A stretch of DNA of 64,000 bases from Cinclus cinclus (taxonomy: Eukaryota; Chordata; Aves; Passeriformes; Cinclidae). Numbering within the stretch: position 1 is the first letter of the stretch; the number at the start of each line of letters is the position of its first letter. Position numbers and translations under genes: made by a program. Shown here one piece after another: positions 34,964-48,298 of the stretch. The DNA is taken from assembly GCF_963662255.1 (NCBI RefSeq), contig NC_085048.1, positions 101,786,229 to 101,850,228 of the forward strand. The letters are read 5' to 3'. The notes below the pieces were generated by a model. It did not search any database. It had not been told where the DNA came from and saw only the letters and a program-made list of their open reading frames with translations.

Positions 34964-35222
34964 GTGAGCCTATTATAAAACAGGTGGAGACAAAGAATGC
35001 TGCAGGACTCATGTTATCTTTTTCTATTGTGAGGAAACATAAAAAGGGCACATAAAAGCGTTTTTTTCCCCCTAAGAAGAAATCTTTTTTTGTCTTATCT
35101 TGGAGCATAGTTTTGATATATTGGACTTGGATATGCATAGGAAGCTAAGTGCAAAAATGTGAAGAATCAGGTTCAAAAGTGTCATTTGAATGCTCTTGTT
35201 TTTTGGTTTTTTTGCATTTAAG

Positions 35223-35258
35223 CACATAATGCTGTTCAGACAACCAATTTTTGTCCAT
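35223..35258 (+). CDS. Candidate 36-nt micro-exon, same gene
   Basis: TTGGTTTTTTTGCATTTAAG is a good acceptor and CCAT|GTAAGT a perfect donor, 36 nt apart. In phase 1 it is open and encodes about 12 residues starting AHNAVQTTNFCP. Entry and exit are both phase 1, so inclusion keeps the frame. It lies 260 bp after the 34874 exon. The final base is T rather than the G seen in the other exons, so the junction codon depends on the next exon. Confidence 0.42.
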
Positions 35259-38200
35259 GTAAGTATCCTTTTGATCACATTTTCTAGAAACATTCTGAGT
35301 ATTTAAAATAAATGGGTATGATAGTTATTTCTGAGGTCATTGATCGAGATTTAACTAAAGAGTAACTAAAACTAGTAATTCTAATGAAGAAAGCAATAAT
35401 TGGAGTGAGAATGCAGAGTCTTCTGAATTTTTTTTTATGGGAGTGAAGTATTAAAGCCTTGGGAATACTTTTGCAAGGAAATGTAAAATTTTAAGTGTTG
35501 GATGCTCATGGGAGCCCTGCAATCATCTCACCATTTGTAAAGGCACATGTTTATATAAAAATAATGTATTATGTCAATAATTCTCTGATTTTAAAGTAAC
35601 TGCAAGTTAATTATATGGTCATTTGTAGAGCCCAAGGATGAATTTTGCAGTTCCAAATTAAAATACAGACATGATTTTTATTGAAAATTCAGGTCAATAC
35701 TAACTGTGTTATCCTAATTATGAAGTCCTTTTCTCAGCCACATTGACACCAGCTTAATTGCAAACATGTGTTAACAATATTGACAATTTTCTTCACTGCA
35801 AAGCCAGGTTAATAGAACCCCTTTTTTCATATACAGCTAAACAATATTCCCATTCATTTTTCTTTTAAATTTTCATTGCCTATCAAAGTTGAGATGAATC
35901 ACACTTCCTTGTTATTATTCGTGTTGATGGTATTGGTTTTGTGCTGTGTTAATGATGATGAAAGTAGAATTGATACAATTCTTATGTTCAAATTCAGGTA
36001 AATGATACCACACTACCTCAGTTGCAAACCCAGGTTATGCAATGCAGGCTCACTCTGATTTCAAATACCAGTGCCGTTATGTTACTCTCCTCCAAATAGA
36101 AATTATTTATATATTATTTTATGCATCATCACAGCTAAGTAAGACAAAATGTACCTTCATTTTCTCCTCTTTACTACTTTAGTGTCTTCAACAGCTAGGG
36201 ACTATCATTTAGTTCTCAGAAAAGAGATTATATTTCAACATCTGTTCTACTTACTATTAAAATATGCAATGTTAAGGAAAAGCAGGTAATGTCAGAAAAG
36301 CATTGTTCTTGGTACCTTTCCTTTTCCAGCCCTTGATTTCAAAGTTTCTCAACTACTAAGCTTAAAAGTTTCTTAAATACTGAGTAAGTGAAAAGTTTTT
36401 GCTAAATATTTTGGAACTTGTTCCTACCTGGGGTCTCAGGTGTTGATACTGTGCAGAATTCATCTGGTCCAAAGCTTGTTAAAGTCCATAGAAGGAATAT
36501 CATCAATTTAAGTGATCTTTTGGTAAGTTCCATGATAAGAGGAGATGTTGAATCTGTGTGCAGGATAACAGCATAAATATCCTGTTCAGCTTCTTCCAAA
36601 TGTGCTGTCTTTAGCATGGGGAAAATAAATGGGTGCTCTTGCAGAGCAGAAGCAGAGAAGGAAATAAAGCCTTTTCTTTGCCTTGTTTCATTCTAATGGG
36701 TATAAGCACCATCGTAACTCATCTTGCTAGATGCTTCTTGTTCTGGTGGGCATAAATTCTGCCACATGAGTTTTGAAAGTCTGCCATGAAGTGAAGTGGG
36801 TCTGGACAAAAAGAGGTAAAAAAAATCAGCTAAAGTTCAGACTGATAAAATAAGATATATTTCCCAGTAAGAGACTCCTCTTAATGGAAAGAGATTACTT
36901 GGCATTAAAAAGAGATTTAATATGTGACACTATTTTATGTAACCCAAGTGCTGCCTCTTAAGGTAATTGAGCTGAATAGTTTTCCAGCAGCACACAGGGT
37001 ACATTTGATATAGGATGAAATACTGTATTTTTGTCTAAGAATGTGGGAAAAAGGCTAATGTGGGACTGCTAATCCTGTTAAACAGAAATTCATGGATCTT
37101 AAGTCAGTTTGACCCATTCTGGATCTATATGCATAGCCAAATGTAACAACTACTAAATTCCAAACTACCTAGTCTTTCCGTTCTACATGAGATTTTTTTG
37201 TGTGTGTTTTCAAGCTCATCCCAGAGCAAAGGGTATCATGTAGCTGCCTCTCCCTTCTCTCTGTCTCACTGGGAGCATTAGATTCCTGGAAATCTGCAAT
37301 CCCTTCAGTCCTCAGAACTGGAGCTGTGTATAAGGTCCAGCTAAAGGACCAACAAAGTCCCTTTTCCAGCCTAAAGCTGGATTTCTGCTCAGTTACTGAC
37401 TGCGGCTTTGAAGCATGCTAAGAATTTTTTCAATTATGCGGTTTTCCATGGAAAAAATGTCTGTTTCTTGCTGTTTTAGACACGTGTCTCAGTTTACACG
37501 AACTTCTGGCAAACCATGGGTCATCTGATTTAACTGTGCAGATTTTACTGCCAGCTCATCTCAATGTTTTGGGCTTTTTTTAAAGCTTGCAGGGTCCTTT
37601 CTATGTAGCTCATTTCACTTCACAGCTCCAGGGTCATGTTGTAGTGTGAATTCCCAAGGAGTCCCACATCCTGGTGCTTTCTAGGTTCTGGGATACTGGT
37701 AGCCCAGAGGAATAAAGAATCAAAATCTTGGCACTTGCACTACTATATCCCATTGCCAGCAGTAAGAACCAAGCCAGATTACCCCAAAGAATATAACAAT
37801 GTGAGGCACTGTGTGTTTCATAAAAACCAGCTGTTGCCTTTTTCCAAAATCAGTAATAAAATATCACATGTACCAATTTATTCCCTTTTTTCCTACTGTA
37901 ACTTGAAGTTTTATATTATGAGGTAGCAGCCAAAGGAAAAAGGCAAACTAAGATGCCTTTTTCATTTTTTTCCAACTACTATAATGCATTTGAACATTCT
38001 GACTCACAAAAGAATAATGAAAATCTATGTTTCTTAAAAGATTGGGGAATATTCTCAAATTGCTTTATTAAAAACCAGAGCAAGTGGTGATCACTGATCT
38101 ATTTGCTGACTAGGTAAGCGTACACAGTTTAAACAGACCTTTTGGCAGTCCCTTTATATGTACACTTGGAAATAGTCCTGTTGTGTTGTAATGACCATGC

Positions 38201-41200
38201 ACTCAGCACTTATTTGTCGGTTTAATCAGCACATTTATTCCACAACACAGTTTATAGCACATGGAAGTAAGTCCCATATTTGTGCGAATATGCAGCCAAT
38301 TTCTTCTCTGAGACCACTCTCACTTCTGTCATCGTATTTCCCCTCTCTTTCTATCTCCCTTCATCAAGACATTCAATATGATGGTTTCCCTCACTAATCA
38401 CCCTTAGAAGTTGTTTAACTCTTTGAAGGGGTAGGATTTCTCTCAAGCACAAGGAAATGAACAGTTATTCTCTATTTGAGCTGAAATATTTTGTCATCTT
38501 GTGTCATTTGGAACACAGTTTGAGCTTGACCTGCAGTGTTTCTCCACATGAGAAACATATTAGAGTGGTTGGGTAGAATTCTCACCTTAACCATGAGGTT
38601 AGGGCTGGCCCAGGGGCAGGCAGGGGGAGGTTTCCATCATTTGCAGTACATGTAATTTCCTTTGTCAGTCTTCTGATGTGGCCTGTTTACTCTAAATTTG
38701 AAGTCTGCCTAATTTTAGATTTGAAGTCTGCCAAGTTCTGTTTTACGTAAGCCCAGTTTTGCTCAACAGTATTTGTAACATGTGTAGTTGTAACCTGTCA
38801 CTCTGTAGGCTGCACTTTGTCCATTCTTCTTCACTTGTCCATTTTGCTTTAGCAGGAGTGAAAATTTTATGGCATAATCTTAAGAGAGAACAAAATATTG
38901 CAAAATGTGGAGAGGAGAGCTCTCATGTTTTATAGCTTCAGTCTCAGGCATTTATAGGATTTTATGTGCATTGGTGCAGTCATAAATAATGTCAAAATAA
39001 TGACTGTTATCAAACAGTCAAAAATTTCAAAATGACATTGTGGCTATAGAGAAATGAAAGAATTCTTGAGAAAGGTCTTTTTGGACAAATCTGACATTTA
39101 TTACTGCTTCATGGCAATTTTATTGCTTAACCAAACTCTTTTAATTCTTCAAGTAGAGAGAGGTGAGATACTCATGAAAAAAAATAAGTCTTCCCTAGAA
39201 TCTTTAAATAGGTAATTTTACTTTTTTAAAATAAAAGAATATTTTGCATTCTGAAGATCTAGTACAAAGGCTCCAACTTCTTTTATTCAGTTGCTCAAAG
39301 AGGAGAGGAAGAAATATCCTGAACCAGATGTAATGCATGTGGTGTTTGATAAGAACCCATACTGAATAGATCAGATTCCGTTTTTTGCACTGTTACAGCA
39401 TATTGAGACACTAAATGTAAAATATATCCTTAAAATCCTATTCTAACAGATACCAATGTTTGGCAAAGAAAAATAAAAGTGCACAGTTGGACTTTTTGCA
39501 GAAATGCTGGAAAGGCTGTGGAACCAGAAAGTTGCAAATGGGTATTTAAAGCTCTAAGTTATGCAGAGATATGGGCTGTTGGGAAGCAGTGGATGGCACT
39601 AATGGGAGGTGGGCAGAGAGAATTGGAGTGAAAATCCTAAGATGTGCCTTGCCTATGAAGCCTCAACTTTGTATACCTTTATTTTCTTGATAACTTCACA
39701 AAACTCCAGTGAGCTTTTCAGCTACATTATCAGCCAGTTTAGGAGAATTTGTGATCAGATTATATTTGCCAGCCCACTGTGCTGAGTCTGTGGTAGTCCA
39801 AGGGGTGTTTGGTCTGTATCAAGCACTCTCTTCCTGAAGGTATTATAGCTGTGGCAGAAAAGGATATCCAAGTAATTTCTATGCCTCGTGGAAGTAGCCA
39901 GGTGAGGCTCACCTGCATCTTCTCTGGTCCACTTACACATTGCAGACTGCAGAAGAGGAGTGGGGGTTTAGCCCCACTGTCCTTAGGTTTATGTTTGTGT
40001 GTGGGCTTTGGCAGTTGTGAAGTGGGAGGTGTCCAGGCTCTTACATCAGCAAAGAGGTTTCCCTGATGGTGCAGGATGGGGCAGCAAATGGGATGCAGAC
40101 CTCCTGCAGGGCTTTCCTGAGGGTGCTTCCCTGAGGATGCTGTACATTGAGAGTGTGGGTGGTTATTACACTGTCAGTAGTCTGCTCTAGATACTGATTT
40201 CAGTCTCTTGAGGGGACAAAAGTCATATTTATTTTCCTGCCACAGAAGGAATCTGTTTCTTTTCATTACTCTCCATATATCAGGTTCTAGCCTGAATGTA
40301 CATAAAAAATAGGTGTTGCAAGAATAATTTGAAGTTTTAATTATTTTTCATCCCTTGCAAGGAAAAATAATTTATATTTTCTGTGTGCTTTTCTAATAAG
40401 AAAGTAGAAAATGTAAGGAATTTTTCATCTTGAACATTTTGCTTGCTGTCACTGTCACTTTATGTTACCAGGTAAAAGACAAAAAGCCAAAAGGAAAGAA
40501 AAAAGGAAAATAACAATAGGGAATACTGTAACAATGATAATGTTTAAGGTTTATTATCTCCATTTTCTTGTTTTCTTCATTTCATTTACAGTAAGCAGTA
40601 TAGAAATAGTATTAAGAATTGACTTTTTTTATTGCATTAAAAAAATATCTCTTTGTTCCTGCTGAAAGTGTTGACAATGCAGCCTTTGTTTAGTTTAATT
40701 AACTAAGGTTACAGCACTGAATTTAATCACACTCAGCATTAAATCAAGCAAAAGAAGTTTTAGAATTTTTTTCCATACACAGAAAATAAAAAGAAAGGGA
40801 AGAAATTAAATCTTTGAAGACGCGGGAGGAGAAACTGGTTATTTTTAATGGAATTTATTGAAGTGCTATTTTCATTTTGATTTTCCATGTTGGGAATGCC
40901 AAAAACAATAAAATCATGAAATTCCGGTGGAAAGCAGATGCTGTGATGTCATTCTTAGTCCTCATATGTTTATAATAGTATTACATGATATTACATGCTT
41001 TTTACTTGTGAGCTACAAGTGTTGAAGAGCTTTAAGGTACTGATAATGCCCTTTTCACAAATGAAAACTGGGGAGATAATAGAATCCATGTTCCAAATGG
41101 TGGAGTCCAAGTCTACCAGGCTTTGGTTTTAGCTCACCTCTCCAGAGAGACAGCAGTGCCTTATGCAAACAAAACATGTATCTCTTTCAAACTGTTTCAA

Positions 41201-41265
41201 ATAGCACCCAAGGAATGAGGGAAAGGAATATGGGAGAGAGTCTGACATCTTAGAAACAGTTTTCT

Positions 41266-41296
41266 GTAACATATTGAAAAAGTAACATATTGAAAA
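41266..41296. repeat. 15-bp direct repeat
   Basis: GTAACATATTGAAAA occurs at 41266-41280 and again at 41282-41296 with one A between. Slippage duplication in AT-rich DNA. Confidence 0.9.
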
Positions 41297-44200
41297 GGAG
41301 ACTGGCCAAAGACTGCACTGTTACAGATGGCATCATAGCCAACAGTATTTCTGGAAATAAGCTTTAGCACCTTGAGAGATATGGCACCACTTTAAGATAC
41401 ACTGTACAGCTAAGGAGGTATCTGTTTGAACAGTGAGCTTAGCTTCTGTGTGCCACAGTAAGAAATTCAGTCTTAAATTAGAATAGGCCCAGCAGACCAA
41501 AGGAGTGCAGACAATTTCACCAGGAAACAAATTCATCCCTCACAGACAGATGTTATGTCTTTGTGCCCTCTTCTGGAAAAGGAGTCTTCGTCTTGTTAAG
41601 CGCTGATAAATTTAACTTCTTACCTCTTTTAATAAAGTGTATTATGGAATACACACAGATCCAACTGAGCTGGCTCTGGAACTGGAAATTCTGTGCTTCC
41701 ATTTGCTTACGTTTTGGATGGATGTACCGCCTTTCTCAGGTTGTGGCACTATGTTATAACTGTTTCAAAAACTCAAATGGCCGCACACTTTGGGCAGCAG
41801 GGAGACAAACTGCATTTCACCAAGGGGTTTCATAAAATAGAATGGAATCCAGTCATAACTGTGTGGAAACCACAGACAGTGGGAGTGGAGAAGATATTAT
41901 TTGGAGAACTGTCTTTTTTTGTTTCTTCAAGTACAGAACAGGAAGTAATTAAAAGAAAACATTGTATGCTCTAGGATTGTAAGATTCTGTGGCTAGTTCT
42001 TTGAGGAGTGGAAGAACATTTTCACTTCACTGTTTATTTCTTGTAGTTTTGCCTAGTGCTGTGGTGAGGAGTAAATCTTGTTCTCATATGAGAAGGGTGG
42101 CATTTACTCGCTCTATACTGTCATGTGGATCAAGATACACACTTTTTGATTAAGTTCTGTTTTCTCTTCTGTGTATTCCCACTTCCTACTCTGCTAGTGA
42201 GGTACACCACGGCTTCATAGGTGTCCTTGCTTCTTGTGCTTGGAGAGGGAGGCCAGAGCTGTACAAGAAGGGACTGCTACACAGTGAGGGCAAATGTGTA
42301 TACAGGCTTGTAAAGTAGAGGTTACTTTGCTAGGGCATGACCCCAGCTGAGATTAAGCCTTTCTCACTGCAGCTGACCCAGAGCAGGAAAAATCCCACCC
42401 AATTTCACTCAGATCTTGGAAGCATAATGCTTTAGTCTGCATTTTATCTTCCTTTTTTCTGAATTTTATTCATAGTTTCTCAGCAGCAGGTTTTCTGTCC
42501 CTTTACCTTTTCCTAATGTGGTTGACATATGAGCGTCTTTTTGAGGTCTTGCCATCTGGAACAGTTTTCCTCTGCTTGGTTGGATTTTATCACATTTTGC
42601 CTCCAGATGAGCATGCAAGGTCATCACCAGCATATTTGGCATGTAGTATCAATCCGAACAGCCCAAACTGACCTTGCCTACAGCCACTCTGAATGATCTA
42701 CCAGGAGAAAGCTCTTCCCTCCTACATCTCTAGGACTACATCTGAATTAGGCAGTAGTGTCATCTCAACATACTGGTGCAGAAGTGCAGCTCTTTAGGAC
42801 TTTCTGTCATTTCACAAAAAGCTCAGCATCTCCTTTTTGGTATCTTGCATGATCTCTGAGGGGCCTTTCCTGGAGTACTCCTGTGTGCTGTGCATGTGCT
42901 CATAGCTGCAGTTAAACCAGTGCTCTGAATGATGAACTGTGAGTTGCAGCTGCAGACAGTCTATGGGCAACTGCAAAAACACTTAGTTTTGTTTGAGAGA
43001 TCCAAGAGAAACATGAATAAAAAGGAACGGTGGGGGTTTTTTACTAACCTGTACACATGCTTCAATGCTTATAATGTACTTACTTGATTAACACTGTACT
43101 TTGTTGTAACAGTTGCCAATTATTTTCCTCCCAGCTTCAGTCTTGTGACTTCTATCCTGAGTTGTAAAATCCATTGCTTTCTACAGCCAGCAATTTCAAC
43201 CAAAAGATGACCTTCATAACTGTTTCACTGTTGCAAGGTCTTTACACTGAAATTTTGGGGTATATAAGCCCTTTGACTCATTATTCCCCTTTGTGGATGT
43301 GGATGTGCCTTTACTGTTTGTTCTGCAGTCACTGTACCAGTAATCATATCTACTGCAGAGGCCAAAACCACCTTTATTCCATTTACATCATCCTAAAACC
43401 TCTCAATACTTACATTTTGACAGCCATTGAAAGGCAGTGTGTCTACACATTCAGCGTTTTCTCTGTGGAGGAAATAAGCAGTCACTTACAGGCTATACCA
43501 TTCTTACCTGGACAGAAAAATTGGTTAAACTCTGTTCTGGAGTTTGAGCAGAAAAATTCAGTAGTCTCTTCTCCATTGACCCCTGGTTACAGCTAACAGT
43601 GGTGTATAGCGAAGGGGTTAGGATGGCATATTCACTGCATCAGGCATGATCACTGTATGATGGCATAATCACTGTATTGAGATTCCAAATTTCTGGCCAA
43701 ATGTTATCACAGTTGCAAGGTGCTTCATCAGGTAAAGCACAACTGTTGGATGTATTTTTATGGTCTGTCAGCCTGAAATGTAGCACAAAGGTGTCAAATG
43801 AGAACAAATGGAGATATCTCAGGTGCTTCAAAATAAGATGTGTCAATATGCTGAAAAATCAATGCCTGACTCTAGCAGATTGAGTCAAGGAAATTAACTT
43901 GCCTGATTCTTCCACCTATCCTAGCTAGAAGAAAGATTAGTAGGAAGCTCACAGACTGAGCAGGGAGGTAGTGAGCTGAGCTGAGTCTGAGCATTACCCC
44001 CTCTCTGGGGTGCTGGTACCTTAGCATGGTGCCTCCATCAACCCAGCTGGTCTGGAGAGATCAGAAAACTGAGGAGGACTTGCTGTAATGAGTGTACAGC
44101 AGCTTCACTGCTTTTTGTTTTGCTCTTTCCTGACCATTGAAAGGTCTCTACAGGTCGCACATTCTCATTGGTGCTCTCACAGCAATGAAAGAGGCTTCCC

Positions 44201-46669
44201 AAATGGCTGTCTCGCAGGAAATTCTAAGACACATGGATCAGGGGTGGAACCCTTCTGGCATTAATCCAGATTTATTTCCAGCATGATCTGATCAACAGGG
44301 TGTGAGGCCAGGGTAAGTACTGGCATGGTCCCACTTGGGTTCAGATCCTCATTGCCCCAGGTTTTTCATGGCTGCTGCCATCACACCTCAGTTAAGCCCT
44401 TGGCCTTTCTGTGATCTCACCTCACAGATTCCTGGTGTTCTGCTGTGATCCTTACCAGCATACCCAATTCTTCCTTTACATATCAGGAGGTCCTGTCTAG
44501 TGCTCACGTTGCTCTAAACAGCCAGATCGCCAAAAGAGAGAGCTGTGCTCTCATTTTTTTGGGACTTCCTCCCTGGGACAGCAGATGTTTTACAATTACT
44601 CTCACATGAGCATAGCTAACAGCTTCCACACTCATCTTGGTCTGGTAAAACTGCCTCCTCTGTGGTTTTGGTTTATCCCTCTGTCTTCCAAAGCAGTAAC
44701 TGTGCAGTGTGTGGTAGGTACAGCTATTGTGGTCTTTTTAAACCATTGTCAATGTTTTTAATGCCTGTATCATCATAAATCTGCTTGCACATAGAAACCT
44801 AAGTCTTGAATTGCAGATGACTGAGGTTACTGGGAGGTTACTGACATGTCTCCTTAACCATACAATGGTACTGCCAGCTTCTGCAGCTGGAACACAGCTG
44901 GTTTTCAGGTGAATGTCCAAATATTTGGATACTTTTGTAGCTTGTTTTTGAGTCTTCTGGCACTGCAATATGGGCAAGTTTGCTTTAAAAAGAAAAGAAA
45001 GTTAAAGGAAAAAGTTTTTAAACAATATTTCTTGTGTTGCCTGCTTCCAGCATGGCATAGAATAGATTTCCTGGATGCAGTTCCACTTGCAGGTCCATCT
45101 GGCTCTTGAAGTGTGTGAGCATGAAAAGCAGATGATAAGAAATACATATATATCTTGTACCTATCTAAAGGAACCCAAGTTATCTTAGAAATTGATGCAT
45201 ATAGAAATCACAGAATCTGCTTATGAAACTGTTCCCTCTGACATTAAATGCAGCCAATGTTTAACAGTACTAAGTTAAAGGTGTGATGTTTAAGACACAG
45301 GAAATCTTTCCAAGGTGAAAAGAACTTTCAAGGGGAGCCTAAGGGAGTGATATTCATGTCAAGATTTGGCTGTAAAATGTGGTTAATGTGATTTGTTCTT
45401 ATCACAGCTGCTATGGGATATTTAACCATCAGAAGGAGCCATGACCTGAGGCTTATATCTGATCCTATAAGCACCAGTGCCATGCAATGTATTAGATAGC
45501 CAGAATCATTTCCTTCTTTTAATGAGATCTGCCATTCAAGGATAGATATAGCTTGCTCATGCCCAGTTTGTGAATCCAACTAGATCACCAGCTCACAGCT
45601 GAAAAAAACGGAGAAGGATCTGCACATAGGAGGAAAGGAAATCAGCTATACATATTCACATTCCAAAAGTGAGAATGAGCACCGCAGTGCTTTTTGGCAA
45701 AGTTTTGGTCACAGCTTTGGGTACCAAAGCCAGCTTGCTCCTCTCTAACCTGCACTTGTAATCAGCTGGATACATATCCATCTTCTCCAAGAGGAGAAGG
45801 CAGGATGGCCGTGGCACAGCTCATAACTGACAGAGCCATTTAGAGCAAGGATAGTTCAGATTTTGCTCCAGTGTGTGAAATTTGCCCTTTGAATGTTGTG
45901 ATTTTTCTCTAGCTAGTTTTAGAGATGAGAATACACAGCTGAATCTTATCCAGGCCTGAAGAGGCTGAAGCACATCAGCTGCTTGCCATATTGCTGGAAC
46001 ACCTGGGGCATTTGCTTTGAGATCTAAATGCAGACTGTTCACCTGTATTGCCAAGTACAACTGAAGCATCCTTCTGGCTGGCAGGGTGGTATCAATTTAA
46101 AGAGAACACCATCTGTGGAGCCTCAGGGAGCAGCAGTCAGAAGAAATAGGTAGAGAGGTCACCGGGAATAGTCTTGTTCTCATCTGGGGTCCTCGGCACC
46201 TGCATCTATTAACCATCATTTCTAAGTAGCAGATGTATCTTGGGAAAAGCTACTCCTGTTTGCTTTCCTGAGGATGCCATTCTTACTAGGAGGAGTTGTT
46301 TTTGCTGAGCCTTGTAAGTTCATTTTGTGAGCTTTCACAGATATTTGGAGTGGTAATGGTCTTGGTAGTTAAGTAATTAACAAGTCCTGTACCTTCCTGC
46401 TGCAGACTCCCCCTTTGTCTTTCCCCTTTCTTCTCAACACTACTACCAGACGGTTGGAGATTTTTCACCCTTTCAAAAGCTTTGTATTTCCCCATCTCAT
46501 CAAGCATGTCTCAACAATGCTTAATTAGCCTAAGGCTTTTCAGACCCCCTTATTTGCCCCCTAGAAGGTCAGTTAAGACTGGAACATTTGTAATAAAATG
46601 CTTGGGAAGCAAATCCTTAGAGAAAAGTCATAGGTGCAGGAGAATGTTACTTAGTTGTTAGTTCTTTCT

Positions 46670-46735
46670 TCTCTCTCTTCCTTCCTTCTGTCTGTCTATC
46701 TGCTCTATCATCCATCCATCCTTCTGCCCAACCTC
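46670..46735. repeat. Pyrimidine-rich tetranucleotide repeats
   Basis: Mixed CTTC, CTGT, CTAT and CATC units form a degraded microsatellite on the + strand. Confidence 0.75.
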
Positions 46736-46970
46736 TTCTCATTTTTTGGAACATTCAGGGACACCCCTTGTTTTTTGGCAGTGGTTGACAGCAACTATGT
46801 CTGGTACTGTCCAGAGAGCTCTTACCCTTGGGCCAGTTCCTCAGTACCACTATTCTTAACCTGGTTTAATCTGTTTAGGTTCTCTGAATAAAAAAATAGC
46901 AAATATAATTAGCTAACCAGTACTAGGAGACAGTTGAGTTAAGGTGTTTTAATTTAGGGTTTGGGATTCT

Positions 46971-46994
46971 TTTGTTTGTTTGTTTGTTTGTTTG
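46971..46994. repeat. (TTTG)n microsatellite
   Basis: Six tandem TTTG units in an otherwise AT-rich tract. Confidence 0.9.
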
Positions 46995-48229
46995 CTAAAT
47001 TCCAACACTTCCTTGAAACTAGTTTGTAAGCTTTATTTACAAGATCAGAGCAAGCCTGGTTAATTAACAGAAAAATATATTTTCATCTTGCTTTATGTTT
47101 GACATTGAACATAATTTATTTCTGCATTGCCACGTCCACTCTTTTATTATTCATCTGTAAGCTGTAACTGTACAGCTGCAAATGAGATTTTAAAAAAACC
47201 ACAAAGCACAACTTTACCCTTATTCCCTCCCTCCTTCCCTCCCTCTCTCCTTATAAAACATGAGAGCTAGCTGCTTAACCATGTGAAGCACAGATTTTGT
47301 GTGGGATTCCAGATACCTCAGAGATAACTGTCACATAATTTTGCCACATAATTGAATTCAGTGGTTGGTGTTTTGCATTTACAGCTAGGTGAAAGCATCT
47401 AGCCATCAGGTGTTTGCATCACTAGAATTAAATGCCTACTAGTTTATCTGCTCAGGAGATAAATATTTTGATAGCATTAAAATGGTTAGCTGTATATACA
47501 TGGAAATGTCCATGAATGGTGGGGGAAAATGTGTGAGGGGGTTTCCTTGCAATCACAGAGGATGTGACTTCAATTGCTGCATCTTTTTCCCAGACTCTTC
47601 CCTTCATGTTGTACATAAAGTTGTTGCTGCTGGGTGCTCTTTGCCCAGAGGAGGAAAGTGCCTTATCTAAGGCTAAATTTAAATGCACTTCATTTGCTAT
47701 TCTGATTCTTGGCATTTTTTAAGCCGCTGAAGGAAATAAAATGCAAAGAGTGTGTCTAAATGAAGGCACAGTGTGGGTTTGTGTCATGGGTGAGTCTTAT
47801 CTCTGTAATGGTACTCCCTTCATTTTCATAACTCAGGCTGTGGCTGAAGAGGAGCCTGGCTCCCCATTGTATTAACATCCCTGTTTACAGACCACGTGGC
47901 AATCTTTGAAATGCTAATTGGCTTTCTTTTAAGTAAGTTGTTGCATTTTTCTCTTCTGTTCCTTTTCCACTAAAAGGAATGTTAGTATTTTCATGATGGC
48001 TGGCGCTTAGTGGAACTCCTTTGTATAAAGATAACAAATGAGTTATTGGACCTGACATTCTCCCTGGGACTGTGCTTAGAACAAAGCAAGCCAGTGGCAT
48101 TTCAAAGCCTGCTTTTAAAGTAGCTGGATATATACTCTGTTTATCAGAATCACTAGGAAATGCCATTTCTCTGGTATTTTGCACCTTCTCTTAATTGACT
48201 GGGAGGTGGAAAACTCTTTGGGCAAAAAC

Positions 48230-48298
48230 TTATGGCAGGGGTGTTGGAACTAGATCTTTTAAGATCCCTTCCCAAACTGTTATATGATTCTATGACCT
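48230..48298 (+). repeat. CR1 LINE 3' end fragment (+)
   Basis: GGCAGGGGTGTTGGAACTAGAT, CTTTTAAGATCCCTTCCCAA and the terminal ATGATTCTATGA match the last about 70 bp of CR1. The long ORF starting here (to 48741) begins inside the repeat and has no recognisable domain. Confidence 0.85.

Larger units (their letters stand above)
35259..48229. other. Very long intron-like stretch
   Basis: Thirteen kilobases without a confident exon, RNA gene or full repeat. Items inside: an open segment with splice-like ends at 36441-36523 whose phase does not match; a direct repeat at 38694-38732; a 15-bp direct repeat at 41266-41296; a TTTG microsatellite at 46971-46994; and pyrimidine-rich tracts at 46670-46735 and 47220-47250. 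ORFs of up to 140 codons (43174-43596) have no recognisable domain. Confidence 0.4.

Noticed and set aside
40478..40560. Lys-rich segment after an acceptor-like CCAG
   Set aside because: An A-rich tract gives Lys codons by composition alone, and no donor leaves phase 1.
43174..43596. + strand ORF of 140 codons
   Set aside because: Tyr/Cys/Ile-rich translation with no recognisable motif and no splice or promoter context.
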